Part shown: one piece after another, positions 1 to 8,611 of the stretch
Numbering within the stretch: the stretch's first letter is position 1
Layout of the letters: each line of letters opens with the position of its first letter
From: Streptococcus suis
GTDB lineage: Bacteria > Bacillota > Bacilli > Lactobacillales > Streptococcaceae
NCBI RefSeq assembly: GCF_002960445.1
Contig: NZ_POJD01000107.1
Coordinates: 1 to 64,000, forward strand
Direction: 5' to 3'
Length of the DNA stretch: 64,000 nt
Notes under the pieces: generated by a model
Database searches by the model: none
The model's input: only the letters and a program-made list of their open reading frames with translations
What the model was told of the DNA's origin: nothing
Program-made: the position numbers and the translations under genes

Positions 1-56
1 TAGCGTCAAAAAGCCCTACGACTTAACAAGACACCTCTACTTTATCATAAAGAAAA

Positions 57-97
57 AGTAGTGAGTACTTTCTCCCGTCGGAGATTTCCTCACTACT
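57..97. other. Long stem-loop upstream of the M50-like gene
   Basis: A 9-bp outer stem (AGTAGTGAG at 57-65 with CTCACTACT at 89-97) encloses a second perfect stem (TCTCC at 71-75 with GGAGA at 80-84). On the minus strand the outer stem is followed by a T-rich run, so it could be a terminator for a leftward gene outside the window. On the plus strand it lies just ahead of the next start codon and would structure that leader. Function is inferred. Confidence 0.5.
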
Positions 98-106
98 AAT
101 CTTAGT

Positions 107-1066
107 ATGTTTTTAATTGTTGGTCTAGGCTATATCTGGTTTATGGGAACACTCTATCTGACCCTCATTCTTCATGAATTGGGGCATGCCTTCTTTGGTT
201 GGTTGACAGGTTTTGACTTGGTGGCGCTTGGCTTGGGCAATCGCTTGTTGGTCAAGACTGATCAGGGCTGGAAATGGAAGAAAACCGTGATTGTGCAAGG
301 GGCAGCTGCTCAGTATATCGGGGTCAAAAAAGACGAGAATGACCCACGGGCAATTTTGATGTTTGCAGGTGGCCTGATTGTTCATCTTGTTCTAGTCTTG
401 CTTTCTGTTTTGATGGGAGTTTTGACGGGGCAGTGGGGGCTACCATTATCGCAAATTCTTCTCAATCTATCTTTATTTATTCTCAATGCCAACCCTTCTG
501 GTTTCTTGGATGGTGCTAAGATACAAGAGTTGCGTGCTCATCCCGAATATAGTCGGCTGACCTATCATGCTCTTCGTCATACAGCTCAAGCATTGGTGGA
601 TCCGACTGCGGCTAACTTGAGTGATTTTGTTTTGGAGCTCCCAATCTTGCCAGGACATTTACCACAAACGCATTACCTCAACTGGACAGAAGTCATGATT
701 TTTAAGGGGCAATACCCAGAAGCCAAGGAACGCTTGGAACAATTGATTGCCACATCCGATAATGATTACATCATCAAAGCAAGCAAACTTATTTTGTTGG
801 AAGTCTATATCTTGCAGGGGTTGGAAGATGAAGCTAGGGAGTTGGGTCAGGACAAACAGGTCAAGGCTCTGCTCAAGTACCCTATGGGAAATTACCAAGT
901 CATCGCGGCTCTCTACCATCAGCGAATTACGAAAGATTACAAGGCTTTGAAGAAATCACTGGTTCAGGCTAAAAAAATGCTGCCCAACAGCCCGCTTTTG
1001 GTTGATGAACAGGGTTATTATAGCAAGCTCTTGGCGGAAGTTGATTTAGAAAGTCAATTGCCATAG
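107..1066 (+). CDS. Membrane M50-like (site-2-protease-type) metallopeptidase with helical-repeat tail
   Basis: A 319-residue protein. It opens with a hydrophobic helix carrying HELGH at residues 23-27, the zinc-binding HExxH motif of M50 peptidases. A second conserved motif, NANPSGFLDG at 127-136, would supply the third ligand (Asp135), and hydrophobic helices surround both. The half after about residue 185 is soluble and alpha-helical, with TPR-like pairs. M50 enzymes cut membrane-embedded substrates or act in membrane quality control; the substrate here is unknown. No strong ribosome binding site precedes ATG 107, and the next in-frame ATG (143) would remove part of the first helix. The gene appears monocistronic. 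Confidence 0.72.
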   Translation: MFLIVGLGYIWFMGTLYLTLILHELGHAFFGWLTGFDLVALGLGNRLLVKTDQGWKWKKTVIVQGAAAQYIGVKKDENDPRAILMFAGGLIVHLVLVLLSVLMGVLTGQWGLPLSQILLNLSLFILNANPSGFLDGAKIQELRAHPEYSRLTYHALRHTAQALVDPTAANLSDFVLELPILPGHLPQTHYLNWTEVMIFKGQYPEAKERLEQLIATSDNDYIIKASKLILLEVYILQGLEDEARELGQDKQVKALLKYPMGNYQVIAALYHQRITKDYKALKKSLVQAKKMLPNSPLLVDEQGYYSKLLAEVDLESQLP

Positions 1067-1143
1067 TAGATTATTTTAACTTGTGTTTGCTATAAAATTT
1101 ATGTTAAAATAGGGACGGAAACAAATAGATTGGGAGGTTGGTC

Positions 1144-1273
1144 ATGAAAAAATTTGTATATGCCTTCTTGGTGCTTGCCTATCTTCTCTAGCTTGTTCTA
1201 TGCTTATCCTTTTTCTTATCGTCTCTCTCTTTCCATCCTATTTACGGTGAATATTGTGCTTGGTTTTAGTTAG
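1144..1273 (+). pseudogene. Decayed small membrane-protein gene
   Basis: A strong ribosome binding site (GGGAGG near 1132) precedes an ATG at 1144, but the frame stops after 15 hydrophobic residues. Shifting the frame by one base at that point restores another 29 codons of membrane-like sequence before a second stop at 1271-1273. This pattern suggests a frameshifted remnant. A genuine 15-residue hydrophobic peptide is the alternative, but no Rgg-type regulator is nearby. The family is not recognised. Confidence 0.4.
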
Positions 1274-1565
1274 CGACTACATATGGATGTCAGGCAGGAT
1301 GGAAATAATCCTTTATTGCCTATTTCAATGTAAAAGAGGAGGGACCAGTTGCCTTGGGAATTTGTTTTCTTGGAGGGCTCTCTAATGTCGGATAGAAGAT
1401 TTGAGATTTTTTGATTTGCATCATTTGTCTCATGTTTGTATTTTGCCTACAAGTCGTACAGATTCTGTTCCCACGAAAATCCTATTTTATCACTAGTTTA
1501 TCATCTATTTTTTTACTTAGAAGAAATTGGGTTTTTTGAATATTTATACGTTTTATGTGAGAATG
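1274..1565. other. Gene-free AT-rich stretch
   Basis: There is no open frame with a credible start between the decayed gene and the aminotransferase promoter. Some short hydrophobic codon runs may be further debris of the remnant upstream. No hairpins, repeats or RNA motifs stood out. Confidence 0.4.
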
Positions 1566-1574
1566 TGGTACAAT
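1566..1574 (+). promoter_or_regulatory. Extended -10 promoter for the aminotransferase gene
   Basis: TGG followed by TACAAT at 1569-1574 forms an extended -10 element 32 bases upstream of the start codon. No good -35 box is visible, which is usual for this promoter class. Confidence 0.5.
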
Positions 1575-1606
1575 ATAGACAGTAAAAAAATGAAGTTGGA
1601 ATAAAA

Positions 1607-2731
1607 ATGAAATTACCACGTTTCGGCGTTGAGGAGTGGCTAAATGTCCACGAAACCAGCGCCACTTATGACATTGCAGGAGTGTCCATTTCTGCCTTAA
1701 CCTTAGATGAATTATTCGCCTTGTCGGGTACCAATCCTGAGGATTTTTATAAAAAATTGCAGGGCACCAAGCTCAACTATGGCTGGATAGAAGGCTCGCC
1801 AGCATTTAAAGAGGCTGTCAGCCAGCTCTACGAACAGGTCAGTCCCGAACAAATTCTCCAAACCAATGGGGCAACAGGGGCCAACTTGTTAGTTCTTTAT
1901 AGTTTGATTGAGCCAGGTGACCATGTTATTTCTCTATACCCGACCTACCAACAACTCTACGATATTCCAAAGTCCTTGGGAGCAGAAGTGGATTTGTGGC
2001 AGATTGAGGAAGAGAAGGGCTGGTTGCCAGACTTGGAGAAATTGCGCCAGCTCATCCGTCCTAACACTAAGATGATTTGCATCAACAATGCCAATAATCC
2101 AACTGGTGCTGTCATGGATAGGACCTATTTGGAAGAATTGGCGGAAATTGCTGGTGAGGTAGGAGCCTATATCCTATCAGATGAAGTCTATCGTTCCTTT
2201 TCTGAGCTGGATGTGCCGTCCATCATTGATGTCTATGACAAGGGGATTGCGGTTAATAGTCTGTCTAAGACCTATTCTCTGCCAGGTATTCGTGTCGGCT
2301 GGGTGGCAGCCAATCTTGAAGTGACAGATATATTGAGAGATTATCGGGACTACACTATGATTTGTGCAGGTGTCTTTGATGACATGGTGGCCCAACTCGC
2401 GCTGGCATCTCGCAAAGAGATTTTGAAAAGAAATCGGCGCATTTTAGAAGAAAATTTAGCTATTTTGGACCAATGGATTGAGAAGGAACCCTTGGTTTCC
2501 TATATTCGACCAGCGGTCGTATCTACAAGCTTTGTCAAGATTGCAGTGGATATGCCTATGGAAGAATTTTGCTTGCAACTCTTGCAAGAACATGGTGTTC
2601 TTTTAGTGCCTGGTAATCGGTTTGATCGTGATGGCTATGTCCGTCTGGGCTATGCCTGTGAAAAAGAAACCTTAATTAAGGGCTTGGAAAAGCTATCTCA
2701 ATTTTTAAGAAGATTCGATAACAAAAACTAG
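1607..2731 (+). CDS. Pyridoxal-phosphate aminotransferase, class I/II
   Basis: A 374-residue fold-type I PLP enzyme. The cofactor lysine is Lys221 in SLSKTYSLPGIRVGW, the motif that also carries the phosphate-binding Arg. NNPTG at 163-167 holds the conserved Asn that contacts the PLP ring, and DEVYRSF supplies the Asp and Tyr. Enzymes of this size move an amino group between an amino acid and a 2-oxo acid, or catalyse a related beta-elimination; the substrate cannot be read from the sequence. The gene has its own promoter and ends only one base before a convergent gene, sharing a terminator with it. Confidence 0.85.
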   Translation: MKLPRFGVEEWLNVHETSATYDIAGVSISALTLDELFALSGTNPEDFYKKLQGTKLNYGWIEGSPAFKEAVSQLYEQVSPEQILQTNGATGANLLVLYSLIEPGDHVISLYPTYQQLYDIPKSLGAEVDLWQIEEEKGWLPDLEKLRQLIRPNTKMICINNANNPTGAVMDRTYLEELAEIAGEVGAYILSDEVYRSFSELDVPSIIDVYDKGIAVNSLSKTYSLPGIRVGWVAANLEVTDILRDYRDYTMICAGVFDDMVAQLALASRKEILKRNRRILEENLAILDQWIEKEPLVSYIRPAVVSTSFVKIAVDMPMEEFCLQLLQEHGVLLVPGNRFDRDGYVRLGYACEKETLIKGLEKLSQFLRRFDNKN

Positions 2732-2754
2732 TTCAGTCACCTGAGCTAGTTTTT
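2723..2754. terminator. Bidirectional terminator containing both stop codons
   Basis: The 14-base arm AAAAACTAGTTCAG (2723-2736) pairs with CTGAGCTAGTTTTT (2741-2754) across a 4-base loop, with one G-T pair. A and T runs at the ends make it work in both directions. The TAG of the aminotransferase (2729-2731) and the TGA of the leftward gene (2733-2735) both lie in the left arm. Confidence 0.85.
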
Positions 2755-3926
2755 GAGTTATCTGAATGATCCAATTGGAAGAGTTTCCGCCAGTCTGGCA
2801 GAGAAATGTCTGGACTTGGAATGGAGGTGTTAACATGCTCTTTCCATATTTGGTAGCGTGTATCGAAGAGTAGCCGAATGAGCTTGTCCATCATTTCAGC
2901 TTCTTGAGGAGAAAATTCTTTCCTTAATCGGTCCATTTCCTGTAATTTTTGTAGGGGATTGACAGTTATGTCGCTGAAACGCTCAATACCTGCCTGGATG
3001 AAAATGCCAAAGAAGAGGTCAAAGAATGCTTTTAATTCTTCATCCGTCAGGCTGGCAGTCCAAGCTTTTAGGGTTTGGTCGATTTGGAGGCTATCACTGG
3101 TAAGGGTAGGGACTGATTTAAAATCCAGCCCCTCGATTTCCCAAGAAAAGGTAATGTGTTGGAGCAGTCCGACCGTATTGGTCTGAACGATTTGGGCGTT
3201 TTTAGGTGCTTCCAACATCATTCCTACAATAGAATTTTGAGGAATGATAGGGTGGATACGGTCTTGGATGTTTTTGTAGCCAGGGGCATCTAAATGCTTT
3301 TTATGAAGTCCAGGAGAATCAAAAGGATAAATAGCAAGGATGCGTTCTTGCAACTCAGGAGCTTGCTGGCTGGCAGCATAAAGGGCTAAATTTCCACCTT
3401 TTGAATGCCCAGCGATATAGAAATTTCCATCTTGACTAGCCATCAGCTTTTCTAAATAGCCACTTGCTGAACGCTGGGCAGGAATTTCATCCATATAGGC
3501 CATGTGGAAGTCTTCCTTCCAACCGATGATAGTGTCATCAGTCCCACGAAAAGCTGTCAAGATGGTCTGTCTATCCAGACGATAGCTGATAGCGGAGAAT
3601 TGTTGTTCTTGGTCCAACTGATAGTCGTCAACGAAGCCAAATGCCTTGATAGACTTGAAGCGTATGGATTTGGCTAGAAGGGCAAATAAGGCTAGGCGAT
3701 TTTTGGTCACCATGGAAAAAGGTGGGAAATCATTCTGATAGGTGGCCTCAAACTGCTCTGCCAGATGGTCCAGCCGGATGCCAGTTTCTGTAAAGGAAGT
3801 GGGAGCCAGTCTGTCAAAAGGTAGGTAGGAAAGTTCGGTCAGGGCCAAAATGTCCAGTTTGTTGAGGGGCTGGTCGTAAAAGCTATCGTATTGGGTATCT
3901 TCGATGTAGTTGAGTAAATTCGGCAT
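2733..3926 (-). CDS. DUF2974 alpha/beta-hydrolase-like protein
   Basis: A 397-residue soluble protein with the lipase-like nucleophile elbow GHSKGGN at 173-179 (Ser175) and an upstream AFRGTDD segment that resembles the oxyanion region of class 3 lipases. These features match the DUF2974 (Mbeg1-like) family of putative serine hydrolases. There is no signal peptide, so it is probably cytoplasmic. The substrate is unknown. It is transcribed alone, leftward, from its own promoter, with a good ribosome binding site (AAGAAAGG) ahead of the ATG. Confidence 0.8.
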   Translation of the reverse strand: MPNLLNYIEDTQYDSFYDQPLNKLDILALTELSYLPFDRLAPTSFTETGIRLDHLAEQFEATYQNDFPPFSMVTKNRLALFALLAKSIRFKSIKAFGFVDDYQLDQEQQFSAISYRLDRQTILTAFRGTDDTIIGWKEDFHMAYMDEIPAQRSASGYLEKLMASQDGNFYIAGHSKGGNLALYAASQQAPELQERILAIYPFDSPGLHKKHLDAPGYKNIQDRIHPIIPQNSIVGMMLEAPKNAQIVQTNTVGLLQHITFSWEIEGLDFKSVPTLTSDSLQIDQTLKAWTASLTDEELKAFFDLFFGIFIQAGIERFSDITVNPLQKLQEMDRLRKEFSPQEAEMMDKLIRLLFDTRYQIWKEHVNTSIPSPDISLPDWRKLFQLDHSDNSKTSSGD

Positions 3927-3946
3927 GGCAATCCTTTCTTTTTTCT

Positions 3947-3975
3947 AGTATAGCGAAATATGTGTGGAATGACAA
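3947..3975 (-). promoter_or_regulatory. Promoter of the DUF2974 gene
   Basis: On the minus strand, TTGTCA (3970-3975) and TATACT (3947-3952) are separated by exactly 17 bases, about 20 bases ahead of the start codon. Confidence 0.65.
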
Positions 3976-4024
3976 ATCTGGGTTGGATTTGTAGAAAATC
4001 CCCCTTTTTTCCTGAAATTTAGGC

Positions 4025-4030
4025 TATAAT
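4025..4030 (+). promoter_or_regulatory. -10 box for the Bce-type two-component genes
   Basis: TATAAT at 4025-4030 lies 31 bases upstream of the response regulator start. The -35 region is poor (C/T-rich), so expression may be weak or need an activator. Confidence 0.45.
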
Positions 4031-4061
4031 AAATAGTATATAGTAAGAGAGGGAAAATGTT

Positions 4062-4745
4062 ATGCAGAGAATTCTTCTGGTTGAGGATGACCGAATTATT
4101 AGTCAATTAGTTGCTAAGAATCTTACAAACTGGGGTTATCAGGTTCAAGAGGTCAAAGATTTTCAGACGGTGTTGGACCAAATAAGCGATTTTCAGCCCC
4201 ATTTGATTTTGCTGGATATTGGTCTGCCGTTTTTCAATGGCTATTACTGGTGTCAGGAAATTCGCAAGACATCCCGTGTGCCCATTATGTTTCTGTCTTC
4301 CCATGACCAGCCCATGGACATTGTCATGGCAATCAATATGGGGGCGGATGACTATGTGACCAAGCCCTTTGAAATGACGGTGCTTTTGGCTAAAATACAG
4401 GGGCTTCTCAGAAGAACCTATGACTTTGTCGGAGAACAAAGTGTACTCTGGTTTGAGGAGATTTCCCTAGACCTAAAGACCATGCAGGTGTCCTATGGAC
4501 AGGCTGTAGAGGAATTGACCCGAAATGAATTTCAGATTTTACGCGTTTTATTTGAACATGGTAAGGAAGTAGTCAGCCGTGAGGAGTTGATGAGAGAACT
4601 CTGGAACAGTGATATTTTTGTGGATGACAATACTTTATCGGTTAACATCGCTCGCCTGCGTAAAAAATTGGCAGAGCTGGGCCTACCTGACTTAATCATG
4701 ACCAAGAAAGGAGTAGGCTACGGCCTGGTGTGGACACATGAATAA
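4062..4745 (+). CDS. OmpR-family response regulator of a Bce-type module
   Basis: A 227-residue protein with a receiver domain (acidic pair Glu8-Asp9/10, phosphoacceptor Asp52 in LLDIGLP, Lys101 in VTKPFE) and a C-terminal OmpR winged helix. It overlaps the next gene by 8 bases, so kinase and regulator are translationally coupled. The following ABC genes identify this as a Bce-type antimicrobial-peptide detoxification module. In the family the regulator activates the transporter operon, and a matching site is visible before that operon. Ribosome binding site GAGAGGG at about 4047. Confidence 0.88.
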   Translation: MQRILLVEDDRIISQLVAKNLTNWGYQVQEVKDFQTVLDQISDFQPHLILLDIGLPFFNGYYWCQEIRKTSRVPIMFLSSHDQPMDIVMAINMGADDYVTKPFEMTVLLAKIQGLLRRTYDFVGEQSVLWFEEISLDLKTMQVSYGQAVEELTRNEFQILRVLFEHGKEVVSREELMRELWNSDIFVDDNTLSVNIARLRKKLAELGLPDLIMTKKGVGYGLVWTHE

Positions 4746-5718
4746 GGAAATGTTGCCTGATTTTCTAACTTCTTGGCTCCGTCATCGTTGGCTATTTCTG
4801 GTCAGCTACTGTCTTTTTGCCACGACCATTCTGGCTTATAGTGGGCTCTTTGACATCCAAAGAAACTTGGTTTTCTACGCCCTCACCCTGCTCACTATCT
4901 GCTGGCTCCTTGCCCTCTTCTGGGATTTTTTCAGGGAATTTTCTCGTTTTGGAAAAATCTGGCGTGGTCAGAAAGTGACTACTGGGACAGCCAGTGAGCG
5001 TTTGTTGCAGGAAAAAGTGGAGCGACTAGAAGTCCAGAACAAGCTCTTGATTGAAAAACAGCGTCAGGAACAGACAGAATTGGATGACTACTACACCCTC
5101 TGGGCCCACCAGATGAAAACACCTATTTCAGCCAGTCAACTTTTGGTCAAGGAAGTAGATAGTAGTCCAGTTCGTCATCAATTAGAATCGGAATTGTTTA
5201 AGATAGAACAATACACAGGCTTGGTCTTGAACTATCTCCGTTTACAGTCCTTTCATGATGATTTGGTTATCGAATCCGTCAATTTGGAAGAGTTAGTCAG
5301 AAGTCTGGTCAAGAAATATTCCCTCTTTTTCATTCAGGCCAATACCAGCTTGGACTTGGAACAGCTGGATAGGAGCGTAAAGACAGACAAACGCTGGCTA
5401 GGTCTCTTGATTGAGCAAATTTTATCCAATGCCCTCAAGTATTGTCAGGGGGGAAGTATTTCGATTGCTCTGGACGGGGATGATTTGGTCATTCGCGATA
5501 CGGGAATTGGGATTGCTGAGAGCGACTTGGAACGGGTCTTTGAGCGTGGGTTCTCAGGTTTCAATGGCCGTAGAACCCAGCAATCTTCGGGTCTGGGGCT
5601 CTATCTCTCACGGAAAATTGCTGCGGAGCTGGGCTATTCCCTAAAGCTAAAATCAAAAGTGGGTCGGGGAACAGAGGTGCGAATCGGTATCAAAGAAGTG
5701 GAGTTGATTTTTGACTAA
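4738..5718 (+). CDS. BceS-like intramembrane-sensing histidine kinase
   Basis: A 326-residue kinase with two N-terminal membrane helices (about 17-35 and 44-62) and almost no extracellular loop. This is the hallmark of intramembrane-sensing kinases, which read the state of a partner ABC transporter instead of binding the peptide themselves. A coiled coil leads to His124 in LWAHQMKTP, followed by N-box, DTGIGI and GLGLYLSRK motifs of the ATPase domain. It starts inside the regulator gene. The transporter next door is the expected sensory partner. Confidence 0.88.
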   Translation: MNKEMLPDFLTSWLRHRWLFLVSYCLFATTILAYSGLFDIQRNLVFYALTLLTICWLLALFWDFFREFSRFGKIWRGQKVTTGTASERLLQEKVERLEVQNKLLIEKQRQEQTELDDYYTLWAHQMKTPISASQLLVKEVDSSPVRHQLESELFKIEQYTGLVLNYLRLQSFHDDLVIESVNLEELVRSLVKKYSLFFIQANTSLDLEQLDRSVKTDKRWLGLLIEQILSNALKYCQGGSISIALDGDDLVIRDTGIGIAESDLERVFERGFSGFNGRRTQQSSGLGLYLSRKIAAELGYSLKLKSKVGRGTEVRIGIKEVELIFD

Positions 5719-5720
5719 TC

Positions 5721-5734
5721 TTACAAAACTGTCA
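5721..5734 (+). promoter_or_regulatory. Candidate response-regulator box before the ABC operon
   Basis: TTACA-AAAC-TGTCA is an interrupted palindrome one base off the TNACA-N4-TGTAA pattern I recall for Bce-type regulators. It lies immediately after the kinase stop and about 60 bases ahead of the predicted transcription start, a typical activator position. Confidence 0.5.
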
Positions 5735-5755
5735 CGCAAATGAAAGCTAGGGCTA

Positions 5756-5784
5756 TGGCAGACTGTCGGAGGATGAGCTAGAAT
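5756..5784 (+). promoter_or_regulatory. Activator-type promoter of the ABC operon
   Basis: TAGAAT (5779-5784) is a fair -10 box, while the hexamer 17 bases upstream (TGGCAG) is a poor -35. A weak -35 with an upstream regulator box fits a promoter that needs the response regulator. Confidence 0.45.
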
Positions 5785-5813
5785 GGGGGTAGAAAAAAGA
5801 AAAGGAGGTTGCA

Positions 5814-6575
5814 GTGATGCCACTCTTAGATGTACAACACGTTCAAAAGATTTACAGTTCTCGCTTTAAGGCGAGTCAGGTCGAGGCCTTGAAGGATATT
5901 CACTTTACTGTGGAAGAGGGTGAATATGTCGCCATTATGGGAGAATCAGGTTCTGGTAAGTCCACCTTGCTCAATATTTTGGCAACCCTTGATAAGCCAA
6001 CGCAGGGCAAGGTCTTGCTTAACGGATTGGATACCCAAGCTATCAAGAGCAAGGAAGCGGCAGCCTTTCGTCGGGAGAAATTGGGCTTTGTCTTCCAAGA
6101 TTTCAATCTCTTGGATACTCTTTCTGTCAAGGATAATGTGCTTTTGCCTCTGGTTTTGTCTCGCTATCCGATTGATGAGATGAACAAGCGACTCGTTCAT
6201 ACGCTTAATAGCCTGGGAATTGCGACCTTGCAAGACAAAATGCCCTACGAGATTTCAGGCGGTCAGCAGCAACGGGTTGCGGTGGCACGTGCGATTATCA
6301 CCCAGCCAGAAATCCTCTTAGCGGATGAGCCGACAGGGGCTCTAGATTCCAAGTCCTCTGCAACCTTGCTGGATATCTTTGAGCAGATAAACCAGCAGGG
6401 GCAGACCATTCTGATGGTGACCCACTCAACTGCAGCGGCCAGTCGTGCCAAACGAGTACTCTTCATCAAAGACGGTATTCTATACAATCAAATCTACCGT
6501 GGCGAGCGGACTAGTCAGGAGATGTATCAGCTGATTTCAGATACCTTGACACTGATGGCGAATCGAGGTGAGTAG
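5814..6575 (+). CDS. BceA-like ABC transporter ATPase
   Basis: A 253-residue MacB/LolD-type ATPase. Walker A is GESGSGKST, the signature is SGGQQQRVA, Walker B is ILLADEP followed by TGALD, and the H-loop is TH. The ATP drives a permease that, in this family, frees cell-wall lipid intermediates from peptide antibiotics such as bacitracin or lantibiotics. The ribosome binding site AAAGGAGG sits ahead of a tandem GTGATG; the start chosen here is the upstream codon, and ATG 5817 would fit equally well. The permease gene follows directly. Confidence 0.88.
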   Translation: MMPLLDVQHVQKIYSSRFKASQVEALKDIHFTVEEGEYVAIMGESGSGKSTLLNILATLDKPTQGKVLLNGLDTQAIKSKEAAAFRREKLGFVFQDFNLLDTLSVKDNVLLPLVLSRYPIDEMNKRLVHTLNSLGIATLQDKMPYEISGGQQQRVAVARAIITQPEILLADEPTGALDSKSSATLLDIFEQINQQGQTILMVTHSTAAASRAKRVLFIKDGILYNQIYRGERTSQEMYQLISDTLTLMANRGE

Positions 6576-6576
6576 T

Positions 6577-8589
6577 ATGTTTGGACTAACTGTTCGATTG
6601 GCTCTGACCAATCTCAAAAAGAACCGCAGGCTCTATTTTCCCTATGCCCTAATGACTATAGTTTCAACAGCCATTGCCTATATTTTTGCATCGCTTGCCT
6701 TTCATCCTGATTTAGGTCAGGTCAAGGGAGCCGATGGGGTAACCATGGTATTGGGCTTCGGTATGATTGTGGTCATGTTGGCGGTTGCCATCATGGTCTT
6801 CTATGCCAATAGTTTTGTCATGAAGCAGCGGTCAAAAGAGTTCGGTGTTTACAGTATTCTAGGCTTGGAGAAAAAACACCTCCTCCTGATGACTTTTCTG
6901 GAAAATCTAGTTTTTGCAGCCAGTAGTATTTTGACAGGCTTGTTGCTGGGCTTGGCTCTAGATAAACTCTTCTATGCCCTCTTGCTCAAGGTCATGCAGA
7001 TGCCTGTTGTCCTAGCTTCAACTTTCCAGTTGAAAAGTCTGGTCACTGTACTTATCTATCTCTTTGGGATTTTCGCTTTGGTTAGCCTCTTTAATATTGG
7101 GAAATTGGGATTAACAGACTCTCTCAAACTGGTTCAGGGCAAGAAGCGAGGGGATAAGAAATCAGGCTCCCTCTGGCTACAGACCCTCTTAGCTATTATT
7201 TTACTGGGGGCAGGCTATACCATTGCCCAGCTAGTGACCAATCCCTTTCAGGCGGTTCCGAGTTTCTTTGGAGCGACTCTTCTGGTTATCTTTGGGACCT
7301 ACCTGCTCTTCCACGCAGGTGTTATCAGTCTCTTAAACTGGCTAAAGAACCGTCAGACCTATTACTACAAGCCAGAGAATTTTATTTCTGTGTCTAACTT
7401 GATTTTCCGTATGCGAAAAAATGCTCTGGGCCTTGCGACCATTACTATCCTCTCCAGTATGTTCTTGGTGACCATGGTTGGAGGCCTCAATATTTACATC
7501 GGTGGCAAGGATTACATTGCTAACCAGAATCCAAATGATTATTCGATTGATGTTGGAATGCAGCCAACCGCTTCAAAAGAACAAACGGAGAAGTGGGAGG
7601 AGTGGGCGGAAGCTATCTTAGAAGAGACAGATATTCCTGTTGAAAGTAAGGTAGTCTATCCTTATCAGCAAGCCTATTTTTCTGAGGTGACAAACCAGCA
7701 AATAAAATTTTTGACGGATGAAGAAGCTGCTGGTATGGATTTCTCTGACCGATTGGGGATCGGTTTTGTCCTTAATCAAGCCAGCTATGAAAAGATGACG
7801 GGAGAAAAACTCCAGTTGGCATCTGACCAAGTGGCAATTTTTAGTAAGGGAGTCCAGTATCAAGCTGGTCAAACCCTTACCTTTGATGAAAAGGAAATGG
7901 AAGTTGTCCAAGTCTTGCCCAAGAATGTGACTTTAGGACATCTACCAGACCATGGTTCCTTCCTTCTCAGCCAGTATCTGGTCATTGTTGTTCAAGACTT
8001 GACAATATTTGAAAATCAAGCCGAAAATCGCTATTATATGGGCTTTGAAAGCAGTCTATCAGAAGAAGAGCAGATAGATAGCCATGACGCCTTTTTATCA
8101 GGTCGTTTTGAAAGTGAGCTTTGGGAGTCCAATATATTACAGAATGCAACGAACGCCATCAGTTTCGCCTATCGTGCCTATGCCATGCGTGGTTTCTTCA
8201 GTTTTGCAGGCTCACTTTTCTTCATCGGCCTCTTGCTATCACTCATCTTTTTGATGGCGGTGGTGCTGGTAATTTACTTCAAACAGATTTCAGAAGGCTA
8301 CGAAGACAGAGATCGCTTCGTCATTATGACCAAGGTTGGTCTGGATGAGGATCAGACCAGACAGTCCATTCGCAAGCAATTGCTGACCGTCTTTTTCCTA
8401 CCTATCGTACTTGCCTTTGTCCATCTAGCCTTTGCCTACAAGATGCTCTCGTCTATCTTGTTGTCTATCGGCGTGGTCAATGCAGGGCTGATGCTGCAAG
8501 TAACGGTAGGAATCTGTGGTGGCTATCTCCTCCTCTACCTAGTGGTCTATGCCATCACGACACGATCTTACAAACAAATTATTTCCTAA
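6577..8589 (+). CDS. BceB-like ABC transporter permease
   Basis: A permease of about 670 residues with the FtsX-like layout: about ten membrane helices and one large extracellular domain (roughly residues 310-530) between helices 7 and 8. In Bce systems that domain contacts the antibiotic-lipid complex and signals to the kinase. An upstream GTG at 6568 is in frame, but GAGGTGA at 6565-6571 is a near-perfect ribosome binding site placed 5 bases before ATG 6577, so I prefer the latter. The ATPase stop (6573-6575) falls between them. A strong terminator follows at once. Confidence 0.87.
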   Translation: MFGLTVRLALTNLKKNRRLYFPYALMTIVSTAIAYIFASLAFHPDLGQVKGADGVTMVLGFGMIVVMLAVAIMVFYANSFVMKQRSKEFGVYSILGLEKKHLLLMTFLENLVFAASSILTGLLLGLALDKLFYALLLKVMQMPVVLASTFQLKSLVTVLIYLFGIFALVSLFNIGKLGLTDSLKLVQGKKRGDKKSGSLWLQTLLAIILLGAGYTIAQLVTNPFQAVPSFFGATLLVIFGTYLLFHAGVISLLNWLKNRQTYYYKPENFISVSNLIFRMRKNALGLATITILSSMFLVTMVGGLNIYIGGKDYIANQNPNDYSIDVGMQPTASKEQTEKWEEWAEAILEETDIPVESKVVYPYQQAYFSEVTNQQIKFLTDEEAAGMDFSDRLGIGFVLNQASYEKMTGEKLQLASDQVAIFSKGVQYQAGQTLTFDEKEMEVVQVLPKNVTLGHLPDHGSFLLSQYLVIVVQDLTIFENQAENRYYMGFESSLSEEEQIDSHDAFLSGRFESELWESNILQNATNAISFAYRAYAMRGFFSFAGSLFFIGLLLSLIFLMAVVLVIYFKQISEGYEDRDRFVIMTKVGLDEDQTRQSIRKQLLTVFFLPIVLAFVHLAFAYKMLSSILLSIGVVNAGLMLQVTVGICGGYLLLYLVVYAITTRSYKQIIS

Positions 8590-8611
8590 ACTTGGGGCAA
8601 CCCAAGTTTTT
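8588..8611 (+). terminator. Intrinsic terminator after the Bce operon
   Basis: AAACTTGGG and CCCAAGTTT form a perfect 9-bp stem closed by a GCAA tetraloop and followed by more Ts. The stem starts inside the permease stop region. Confidence 0.85.

Noticed and set aside
1144-1191. Short hydrophobic peptide pheromone (SHP type)
   Set aside because: No Rgg regulator gene is adjacent, and the frame continues after a one-base shift, which fits a pseudogene better.
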